Positions 1-4,822 of a stretch of DNA of 5,589 nucleotides are shown here, in pieces (position 1 is the first letter of the stretch; each line of letters starts with the position of its first letter). Below the pieces are notes generated by a model. The model was not told the origin of the DNA. It did no database searches and saw nothing but the letters and a program-made list of their open reading frames with translations. The position numbers and the translations under genes were made by a program. Source of the DNA: Nitrospirota bacterium (GTDB lineage Bacteria > Nitrospirota > Nitrospiria > Nitrospirales > Nitrospiraceae); the NCBI GenBank assembly GCA_020028195.1, contig JAHWYE010000139.1, forward strand, positions 1 through 5,589, read 5' to 3'.

Positions 1-203
1 TCCTGACACTGCTCTGGGAATTCGCCAAGCATCTGTTCAGCCGATTCGTCCCCAGCCTGACCGTCTACGGCCGAATGTACGGCTCCATGCTCGTCGTGGT
101 GCTCTTCCTGCTATGGGTGTATTACTCAGCGGCGATGCTGCTGTTCGGAGCCGAGCTCATTCACCGTCTGCAGATCCGCCAGCAACGCCGCACGGCGGAC
201 TAA
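1..203 (+). CDS. YihY/BrkB (UPF0761) family inner-membrane protein, C-terminal fragment
   Basis: The reading frame is open from position 3 to the TAA at 201-203 and gives the last 66 residues of a protein that begins outside the window. It contains the pattern YGRMYGS, then a hydrophobic stretch with LLWVYYSA, then LLFGAEL. This is the typical last-transmembrane signature of the YihY/BrkB family, in which a Y-G-x-x-x-G-S turn precedes the final helix and an FGAE motif follows it. The tail is short, basic and cytoplasm-like (RQQRRTAD). Family members are polytopic inner-membrane proteins of about 280-420 residues whose function is not settled; the old name 'ribonuclease BN' is a misannotation. 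The next gene starts 244 nt downstream beyond a hairpin, so co-transcription is uncertain. The assignment rests on this one conserved segment. Confidence 0.85.
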   Translation, partial: LTLLWEFAKHLFSRFVPSLTVYGRMYGSMLVVVLFLLWVYYSAAMLLFGAELIHRLQIRQQRRTAD

Positions 204-290
204 GTCATCGGTCATTCGTCATTCGTAAAGAGGGAAGAAAGACCGCAACACTTTTCTGTCCCAATGGCGGTTGACGAGTGACGATTGATG
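204..290. repeat. Heptamer-phased intergenic stem-loop (element 1)
   Basis: Directly after the YihY stop codon, 7-nt units start at 204: GTCATCG, then GTCATTC twice, then GTAAAGA. The distal side (267-290) carries the related units ACGAGTG and ACGATTG, whose reverse complement again reads GTCACTC-like. The arms therefore pair imperfectly. An inner stem (GGGAAGAAAG at about 232-241 with CTTTTCTGTCCC at 251-262, two bulges) extends the fold to a loop of about 10 nt. The unit phase stays in register at 204+7k across the whole element. It resembles short tandem heptamer repeats known from other bacteria, such as cyanobacterial STRR elements, but I cannot assign it to a named family. It could act as a transcript-end structure for the upstream gene, although there is no T-tract. 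Confidence 0.6.
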
Positions 291-447
291 CCTCTCTCGA
301 TTCTCGCCTTTTCCTGGCGCCAAATAACCTTCGGCGGTAGAATTGCACGGTCAATTAGAGAGGTCCAGAGGGCCGGCTTGCCAGCCACTGATATGGCTTG
401 AAAGCCATCCGAACAGCCGTGAGCATGGGAGGAGCGCCGCCGGGACA
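291..447 (+). other. Upstream region of the membrane-protein gene; small hairpin, no clear gene
   Basis: No convincing coding sequence is seen here. The frame of the next gene is open back to a TTG at 343, but the translated stretch is polar and lacks family-like features. A -10-like hexamer TAGAAT lies at 338-343 without a good -35 partner, so a promoter is only possible. A compact perfect hairpin, ATGGCT-TGAA-AGCCAT, sits at 393-408, and a GGAGG at 428-432 lies 15 nt before the ATG at 448. I compared it by eye with the common riboswitch cores I know (c-di-GMP-I, TPP, cobalamin, fluoride) and found no match. Confidence 0.35.
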
Positions 448-1794
448 ATGAATCAAGAATCCATCATGTTAGCCGGCACGGTTGCAGCCTTTTTGGCAGC
501 ACTCGTTTCGATCCTGGATAAACTGCTCAGCCTGCAAGGTCGCTTGCATTCAGCCAAAGAACAGAAGGAGGAGTTGGCTGGCGAGCGGTCCCGTGCCGAG
601 CCATCGACTCGCGCTTACCGACCAAAATCACGAGTATTCTACGTTTCCTCCTACCTCCTCTTGTATGAAGTGACCGTCATCGTCGCTGCGGGGAACCTGC
701 TCAATTATCTCGGGCTGGTGCTGAGCCTGCGCCTTGAAAGCATCCTGTACCTCGACATGACGGGCACGGCGCTCGCCGCGTTCCTGCTGGGCCCTTGGTG
801 GGGCGCCTTCGTCGCGCTGCTTTCCAATTCTCTCGTGAACTGGCTGCTCTATCCCGAGCCGGGAGCGGATGTGATCATCTTCCCTTGGTCGCTGGTGAAC
901 ATGACAGGAGGGTTGTTCTGGGGATTCATGGCGCGCCGGGCTGCGTTCAGGAAATATCTGCGCACTGGTCGGACTGCCGCCTTCTCGCACGTCCGGTATT
1001 TGCTCATGTTCGGTGTCCTGGGCGCCTTCGTGGTGAGTGTGCCCGGCACGTTCGTGCAGGCGGCGCTCTCGGAACAAACCGTGTTCGCCCTCAATCCGGA
1101 GGTCGCGCACACGCTAGAACGCATGATCGCCGAGAAGCAAGCGGCGATTCAGAGCTACCTCGGAGCCCTTTTGGGAGTCACCTGGGGAGACAATTTGGGG
1201 TGGTTCATCCTCAACTGGTTGCAAAACGCCTTGCGGTATATTCCAGATAAGACTATCAGCGTGGCGATCGCGCTGGCAGTCCTGAAATACGGGTTTCCGC
1301 TGTTCGAACGAGAACTGATTCACGGAGGACCGGACAAACATCGGATCCGTGACACGCGAGTGGCTCCCCTGCTCCTGGCCTGCTTGTACGTACCCTCCTT
1401 CAATATGCTGCTGTTGACCGAGCAGTATGCGGGCGATCAGTATTGGCTGCTTTGGTCGGCGCCGTGGCTCATCATCGTGGGAGGGCTCGTCGCGCTCTGG
1501 CGTTGGGGGCCGTCGGAAAACGCGGTGCGGCAGGCCTGTCTGAGTCGCTATGAGCGGTATTACCGGGCGTTGAAACCAATCGAACGAGAACCCTCGAACG
1601 AGTTCTGCCGACGCCTGATGTTCGCCACCCTCATCGTCAGCGCGTTCTTTGCTCTCTGCCTACCGATCCTCCTCGTGGACTTTTCCCGTGTCGCGTTTAA
1701 TTTTTTCTGCGTGGTGTACGGCTTCCTCCTTGCCGTCCACCTCATCCGCGTGGTGATCGCCCAGAACCTCTCGATCGAGCGCGCCGACGAGTGA
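448..1794 (+). CDS. Polytopic membrane protein with ECF-transporter S-component-like domain
   Basis: The product is 448 residues from the ATG at 448. The frame could start at TTG 343 (483 residues), but the extra 35 residues look untranslated and a GGAGG precedes the ATG, at a long 15-nt spacing. A hydrophobic N-terminal helix (about 6-27) is followed by a charged linker (30-62). About nine to ten further membrane segments follow: roughly 65-92, 98-135, 142-162, 183-207, 237-262, 268-286, 305-323, 331-353, 388-411 and 413-438. Residues 98-160 (YLDMTGTALAAFLLGPWWGA, a downstream LLSN, then NMTGGLFWGF) resemble the core of ECF-type vitamin-transporter S components: an acidic residue and G-T before a G-P-W/x-x-GA turn. 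Usual S components have about 180-220 residues, so this one carries a large extra C-terminal membrane region. No energising ATPase or T-component gene is visible nearby. The substrate is unknown, and it may be a sensor-like or orphan membrane protein. Confidence 0.75.
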   Translation: MNQESIMLAGTVAAFLAALVSILDKLLSLQGRLHSAKEQKEELAGERSRAEPSTRAYRPKSRVFYVSSYLLLYEVTVIVAAGNLLNYLGLVLSLRLESILYLDMTGTALAAFLLGPWWGAFVALLSNSLVNWLLYPEPGADVIIFPWSLVNMTGGLFWGFMARRAAFRKYLRTGRTAAFSHVRYLLMFGVLGAFVVSVPGTFVQAALSEQTVFALNPEVAHTLERMIAEKQAAIQSYLGALLGVTWGDNLGWFILNWLQNALRYIPDKTISVAIALAVLKYGFPLFERELIHGGPDKHRIRDTRVAPLLLACLYVPSFNMLLLTEQYAGDQYWLLWSAPWLIIVGGLVALWRWGPSENAVRQACLSRYERYYRALKPIEREPSNEFCRRLMFATLIVSAFFALCLPILLVDFSRVAFNFFCVVYGFLLAVHLIRVVIAQNLSIERADE

Positions 1795-1829
1795 CAGGTA
1801 GCCTCCCCACCCTGAGCTACCCCCATCAC
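1791..1829. terminator. Stem-loop between convergent genes, possible bidirectional transcript end
   Basis: The 52-nt gap between two convergent stop codons holds a perfect 6-bp stem, GGTAGC (1797-1802) with GCTACC (1816-1821), around a 13-nt loop. An outer GTGA (1791-1794, overlapping the TGA stop) can pair with TCAC (1826-1829). The position fits a shared end structure for the membrane-protein and SWIM transcripts. No run of T follows on either side, so it is not a classical intrinsic terminator and the call rests on position and symmetry. Confidence 0.4.
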
Positions 1830-1846
1830 AGAACGTGGCTGACCTA

Positions 1847-2677
1847 TCAGGGCTGGAGAGGCGTGAGGGTTTGAAGCGTGCCAGAAATCTCATTCAGAGA
1901 AGAGGCAAGGGCTTCAATGTCGATGCGTTTCTTGACGAGGTCGCCCGTCATGGCTTTGAGCTGATCCTCAAGCCGGTCCCGTTCCCGTGCCATCTCGTAC
2001 AGGTGACTCAACTTTTCCTGACAAGTCGTGAGGTCGCGTTGCATGGCGTTCCAAACCGATTGGGCTTCTTTCACCTTCTGGACGGTATCCTCCAACAGCT
2101 TGGTGAGATAGCCGATCTGCACTTCACGGGCGCTGTGCTCAGCCTCCAGGGCTAATCGTTTCTCCTCGCTCAACCGCCACCGTTCCTCGAACCTCTGGAT
2201 TGCCTTGACCCACCCCATGACCTCCCCCGGTTCGAGGTCGGGCGCATAGGGGAAGCCCTGCCCGCGCTCCATGGCCTCAATGGTCGGTTGCAGCCAGCCG
2301 ATAAATATGGTGATCTCGCGCAATTTTTCGCTCAGGGAGGAGACCGAGGTTTTCTGGTCCGACATGGATTCACTCCTTACCTGCCCCCCTAGGGCACTTA
2401 CCCGCTCTCGGGGGGGCGACCATCGGTGGTATTCCAGCAGCACCGCCACGCAGTGCCGGCAGAACGGTTGCTCGCTCGACGGGCACGAGCACTTGGTGAT
2501 GAGGCTCCCGTCCTTTAACTGAATCCTTTGTTCGTACAGTTCCCACTTCCCGAGCACCGTCGAGGCAACTTGCGCGTCATCAGCCTCCACAATCCGCACC
2601 TGATGCTCAGCCAGATATTGCAGGCCCAGCGTATAGGAGGACGGCACGACCAGCGACTTAATCAGATCAGGCGACAC
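1847..2677 (-). CDS. SWIM zinc-finger protein with C-terminal coiled coil
   Basis: This is a 276-residue protein read leftward from a GTG at 2677. The SWIM zinc ligands are visible as C63-x-C65-x7-C73-x-H75, inside the normal SWIM context: an N-terminal segment with Y15..G18..Y21, a basic/aromatic strand at 45-60, then CRHCVAVLL. SWIM domains bind zinc and act in DNA or protein contacts, often beside SNF2-type helicases, but no helicase is in view. Residues about 165-265 are rich in E, K, R, Q and L in heptad fashion, suggesting a long coiled coil. The frame stays open upstream to about 2950 but has no ATG, GTG or TTG before 2677, which fixes the start. Ribosome-binding sequence there is weak. 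An internal ATG (codon 105) has an excellent Shine-Dalgarno site, so the coiled-coil half may also be made separately. Function is not known. Confidence 0.82.
   Translation of the reverse strand: MSPDLIKSLVVPSSYTLGLQYLAEHQVRIVEADDAQVASTVLGKWELYEQRIQLKDGSLITKCSCPSSEQPFCRHCVAVLLEYHRWSPPRERVSALGGQVRSESMSDQKTSVSSLSEKLREITIFIGWLQPTIEAMERGQGFPYAPDLEPGEVMGWVKAIQRFEERWRLSEEKRLALEAEHSAREVQIGYLTKLLEDTVQKVKEAQSVWNAMQRDLTTCQEKLSHLYEMARERDRLEDQLKAMTGDLVKKRIDIEALASSLNEISGTLQTLTPLQP
2363..2378 (-). promoter_or_regulatory. Strong internal ribosome binding site and ATG at the SWIM/coiled-coil junction
   Basis: On the minus strand AAGGAG (2378-2373) lies 7 nt before an in-frame ATG (2365-2363), codon 105 of the SWIM protein. 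Starting here gives a 172-residue protein beginning MSDQKTS that consists of the helical and coiled-coil part only. This signal is much better than the one at the upstream GTG 2677. Just before it, all alternative frames close quickly (TAA 2400-2398, a TAG, a TAA and a TGA), as at a normal gene boundary. Confidence 0.55.
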
Positions 2678-2956
2678 CTGACTCAGCTTCTGAGCGATGC
2701 AGGGGATCTTATTGCGCGTAGAGGGCCTCCCGGAGAATCGCGGCGATCTCGGCGTCCCTGAAAGCCAGGCGACAGGGCGAATGACGCCGCCCTGTTCCCG
2801 GCACGTCTCCTTCCCGGGATGGAGACGATTGGCGAATGAATGGCCTTGCGATCCGATGGATGGGGAGAGAGAGCCGGCTTGAAATGGAGGCGAGGAGAAG
2901 CGTGTCGACCCAGAGCAGCCGCGTGGTGCATTCCACGAAACACCCTTCTATGCAGT
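2678..2956 (-). other. Long hairpin-rich leader (or small RNA / small ORF region) ahead of the SWIM gene
   Basis: About 279 nt lie between the predicted transcription start (about 2956) and the SWIM GTG. Inverted repeats seen here are a 5-bp stem CGTGG/CCACG at 2922-2937, TCCCGG/CCGGGA at 2796-2801 with 2814-2819, a perfect 8-bp stem ACAGGGCG/CGCCCTGT at 2772-2779 with 2788-2795, and CCTG/CAGG at 2757-2760 with 2766-2769. The last three are almost contiguous. A 75-codon ORF starting GTG at 2936, six nt after AAGGG, ends with TAA at 2711-2709. Its C-terminus (AEIAAILREALYAQ) looks helix-like, but the rest is low in recognisable features. I match the region to no known riboswitch or RNA family. 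It may be a regulatory leader, an independent RNA, a small protein gene, or gene debris. Confidence 0.35.
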
Positions 2957-2963
2957 GAGGCGC

Positions 2964-2991
2964 ATTATAGACAGGAACGCGGCAATGTCAA
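2964..2991 (-). promoter_or_regulatory. Near-perfect sigma70 promoter reading toward the SWIM gene
   Basis: On the minus strand the -35 box is TTGACA (2991-2986) and the -10 box TATAAT (2969-2964). Both are exact consensus, separated by 16 nt (2970-2985). The predicted start is an A at about 2956. This is the strongest promoter signal in the window, and it faces away from the deacetylase gene. Confidence 0.8.
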
Positions 2992-3077
2992 CTGAACTTC
3001 TCACCGCTGGCCACACGGAGCGAGCTAGCGGGTCTGTGGAACAGAAGCAGGATTTCTCCCGAGTCTCAAGATTCAGG

Positions 3078-3083
3078 TATACT
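3078..3083 (+). promoter_or_regulatory. -10-like box immediately before the deacetylase ATG
   Basis: TATACT matches the -10 consensus TATAAT at five of six positions and ends 7 nt before the ATG at 3091. Transcription from it would begin at or next to the start codon and give a leaderless message. There is no good Shine-Dalgarno before the ATG. The -35 region (about 3054-3059, TTCTCC) is poor, so this is tentative. Confidence 0.4.
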
Positions 3084-3090
3084 GATCGGC

Positions 3091-3831
3091 ATGAGCGTCA
3101 CAATGATCCGGATGCTGCTCACCGCCTCTGTGCTTATTGGCAGTGTGACAGCCGCATCCGAAAACGGGACGGCCGAAGTCATTCGATCCGGCTCCCCGAC
3201 TTGCAAAGCCATCGCGTTCACCTTTGACATGTGCCCGGTTCGAGATGGCGCCGGATATGACGCGCCGCTGATCGAGACCCTCATCTCCAAACGCATCCCG
3301 GCGACATTCTTCCTGTCCGGTCGCTGGATTGCGACCCACGAAGCGGAGGTCCGAGCCTTGCTGGCCGTTCCCTTTTTCGAGATCGGCACGCACGGGCAGG
3401 TGCACGCGCACCTGCCGATGGTGGATGCGGACCGTCAGCGAAAAGAAATTCAGGGCCCGGTCACACTCCTTCAGACTCGCTACGGACGCCGTGCTCCGCT
3501 CTTCAGGCCGCCCTACGGCGAGTACAACGACGCGACCGTTGAGATCGCCCGGGCCCTGGGGCTGCGGTTCATCCTCTGGAACGCGGTCTCGGGCGACCCG
3601 GACCCTCAACTCTCTCGGACGCGGATGGTTGACCATCTGAAGGCAACCGTTCACGACGGCAGCATCATCGTCTTCCATGCGAACGGCAGGGGACGGCACA
3701 CGCGAGCGGTGGTGGAAGACCTCTATCAGGACCTGGTCCTCACCAGAGGCCTGAAGCCGGTGACCGTTTCCACGTTGCTGGATGGCTGCGAGGCAGGACA
3801 GACCCGTGACGGCACCGAGCCTAGCCATTAG
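3091..3831 (+). CDS. Secreted polysaccharide deacetylase (NodB homology, carbohydrate esterase 4-like)
   Basis: The product is 246 residues. An N-terminal export signal is visible: R7, a hydrophobic core at 8-20 and likely cleavage near VTA-A (21-22), so the enzyme probably acts in the periplasm or at the envelope. NodB motifs appear in order: T44-F-D46-M-C-P, the metal-type H101-x3-H105 in GTHGQVH, R139-P-P-Y-G, W163-NAVSGD169, and IIVFH196 followed by ANGRG. The usual TFDDGP is TFDMCP here, so the second Asp, normally a metal ligand, is Met. I recall a deacetylase subfamily with TFD(A/L)C and HANGRG-H-T motifs that this fits well. The ATG at 3091 has no clear ribosome site; an in-frame ATG at 3103 would still leave a signal peptide. 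The substrate (peptidoglycan, exopolysaccharide or other) cannot be read from the sequence. The 3' end overlaps the next gene. Confidence 0.88.
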   Translation: MSVTMIRMLLTASVLIGSVTAASENGTAEVIRSGSPTCKAIAFTFDMCPVRDGAGYDAPLIETLISKRIPATFFLSGRWIATHEAEVRALLAVPFFEIGTHGQVHAHLPMVDADRQRKEIQGPVTLLQTRYGRRAPLFRPPYGEYNDATVEIARALGLRFILWNAVSGDPDPQLSRTRMVDHLKATVHDGSIIVFHANGRGRHTRAVVEDLYQDLVLTRGLKPVTVSTLLDGCEAGQTRDGTEPSH

Positions 3832-4285
3832 ATCGTACAAGCCGGAGGATCGCGAGGCGGTCATTCGCATACTGGGCGATGCGGAGCCCTGGAAGACGCT
3901 GGGCTATACCTCCGCCGACTGGGAGCGACTGTTCGATCCCCTGCCGCCTGGTAGGGAAGGGTTTGTCATCGAGGCCGACGAGGCTGTGGCCGGGCTCGCA
4001 TTGCTTCGCCAACGGTTTCTGCTCGGCGACTACCTGGAGTTGCTGGCCATCGCTCCTTGGGCGCAAGGCAACGGCTTGGGCGGCACGCTCCTAGCGTACC
4101 TCGAAAACGTCGTCTTTGGGCGGGTGAAGAACCTGTTCGCCTGTGTGTCGGACTTTAACCAGGGCGCACGGCGCTTTTATGAGCGACATGGGTACAAGGA
4201 AATCGGCCCGATCCCGAATCTCCTTATCCAAGGCTCCGCCGAGATCCTTCTGCGGAAGACCGCCGGCCCGGCGAAGCCCAAGTAA
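3806..4285 (+). CDS. GNAT-family N-acetyltransferase
   Basis: I place the start at GTG 3806, because AGGA (3795-3798) lies 7 nt upstream. An in-frame ATG at 3782 would add eight residues but has no ribosome site. The result is 159 residues, a normal GNAT length. The GNAT core is visible: beta-4 LELLAIAPWAQG (77-88), the acetyl-CoA pyrophosphate loop Q87-G-N-G-L-G-G93 leading into a helix, then strand FACVS and N118-QGARRFYERHGYKEIG (motif B, 118-134). The protein would transfer an acetyl group from acetyl-CoA to an unknown amine. The gene overlaps the deacetylase by 26 nt, which suggests translational coupling and a shared transcript. A joint role in sugar or cell-wall modification is possible but not shown. 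The C-terminus (KTAGPAKPK) is short and basic. Confidence 0.87.
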   Translation: MTAPSLAIRSYKPEDREAVIRILGDAEPWKTLGYTSADWERLFDPLPPGREGFVIEADEAVAGLALLRQRFLLGDYLELLAIAPWAQGNGLGGTLLAYLENVVFGRVKNLFACVSDFNQGARRFYERHGYKEIGPIPNLLIQGSAEILLRKTAGPAKPK

Positions 4286-4364
4286 AAAGGCAAAAGTAAA
4301 AAGATATAAGTGAACCTCTCACTGCTCAACCTTTGCCCTCTTACCTTTAACTTTTTACTTTGCA
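4282..4364. repeat. Heptamer-phased A/T-rich intergenic stem-loop (element 2)
   Basis: Beginning at the GNAT stop codon, 7-nt units run in one phase from 4282 to about 4364: GTAAAAA, GGCAAAA, GTAAAAA, GATATAA on the left; CTTTGCC, CTCTTAC, CTTTAAC, TTTTTAC, TTTGCAC on the right. The left arm GCAAAAGTAAAAAG (4290-4303) pairs with CTTTTTACTTTGC (4351-4363), with one bulged A. Inside the loop a 5-bp hairpin AGTGA/TCACT is also possible (about 4309-4323). The low GC is in sharp contrast to the flanking genes. It sits between the GNAT and VOC genes. The architecture is the same as the element at 204-290, but the unit sequence differs. It might attenuate or stabilise the transcript. Confidence 0.65.
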
Positions 4365-4376
4365 CGGAGTGAAGCC

Positions 4377-4775
4377 ATGCGCGTGAAAAAACTGCTGCAC
4401 ACCCGGATGCGCGTCAGCGACATGGACCAGACGATCGCATTTTACAAGGACGTCCTGGGACTGGAGGTCCTCGAACGGAAGACTTCTCCCCGCGGTTCAC
4501 ACCTGGCCTTTCTGAAAGTACCCAACAGCGAGGAGCTGATCGAACTGTGCAGCTTCCCGCCCAGCGGCCCGGTCAAGGTCCAGGAGGACCTGGTCCACCT
4601 GGCGTTTGAGGTGGACAATCTGGACGAGACCATCCGCGCGTTGGAGGCCAAGCGGATCAAGATCACCGATGGTCCGACCCGCAGCTCCTCCGGCAGCCGC
4701 TTTATCTTCATTGACGCCCCCGACGGCTATGAGATCGAGCTGATCGAGCGCCCGCCAGGAACCGTGCTGGTGTAG
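4377..4775 (+). CDS. VOC-family metalloenzyme, glyoxalase I (lactoylglutathione lyase)-like
   Basis: The product is 132 residues from the ATG at 4377, preceded by GGAG (4366-4369) at 7-nt spacing. It has two beta-alpha-beta-beta-beta halves: LLHTRMRVSDMDQTIAFYKD with VLGLEVL (6-32) and LVHLAFEVDNLDETIRALE (72-90). The four metal ligands of bacterial GloA have clear counterparts: H8, E56 (in LIELC), H74 and E121 (in YEIELIE), with nearly the same spacing as E. coli GloA (5, 56, 74, 122). Glyoxalase I isomerises the hemithioacetal of methylglyoxal and a thiol to S-lactoyl-thiol in the cytoplasm. The length is close to the roughly 135 residues of GloA. Other VOC enzymes, such as epimerases and dioxygenase-like proteins, share the fold, so the exact substrate is not certain. 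It lies 91 nt after the GNAT gene, across the hairpin. Confidence 0.9.
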   Translation: MRVKKLLHTRMRVSDMDQTIAFYKDVLGLEVLERKTSPRGSHLAFLKVPNSEELIELCSFPPSGPVKVQEDLVHLAFEVDNLDETIRALEAKRIKITDGPTRSSSGSRFIFIDAPDGYEIELIERPPGTVLV

Positions 4776-4786
4776 CTGCTGCCCGC

Positions 4787-4816
4787 TTGCTCCATAGATC
4801 AGGCACGCCGTACAAT
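4787..4816 (+). promoter_or_regulatory. Candidate uvrC promoter with leaderless geometry
   Basis: TTGCTC (4787-4792) and TACAAT (4811-4816) are spaced 18 nt apart. The -10 box has five of six consensus bases and the -35 the strong TTG. The -10 ends 6 nt before the uvrC ATG at 4823, so transcription would begin at about the A of the ATG. No Shine-Dalgarno sequence precedes the ATG, which agrees with a leaderless message. Confidence 0.5.
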
Positions 4817-4822
4817 TGACCT

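Noticed and set aside
343..447. TTG start at 343 as the true start of the membrane protein
   Set aside because: The added 35 residues are polar and unlike the rest, and there is no ribosome site before 343. The ATG at 448 is preferred.
628..1110. Minus-strand ORF of 160 codons opposite the membrane protein
   Set aside because: The composition is His/Glu/Arg-rich, as expected from the complement of codons for hydrophobic residues. No domain is visible.
2678..2956. Known structured RNA (RNase P RNA, tmRNA, SRP RNA, 6S RNA, common riboswitches)
   Set aside because: None of the conserved core sequences of these RNAs could be found in the minus-strand transcript by eye.
3782..3805. ATG at 3782 as the start of the GNAT gene
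   Set aside because: There is no ribosome site upstream. GTG 3806 has AGGA at 7-nt spacing and leaves a complete GNAT domain.
3073..3870. Minus-strand ORF of 265 codons opposite the deacetylase gene
   Set aside because: The plus strand has clear NodB motifs in order. The antisense frame gives a basic, low-complexity protein typical of high-GC shadow frames.
4282..4364. Element 2 as a standard rho-independent terminator
   Set aside because: The stem is A/T-rich rather than GC-rich, the loop is long (about 47 nt), and the T-rich part is in the stem rather than after it.
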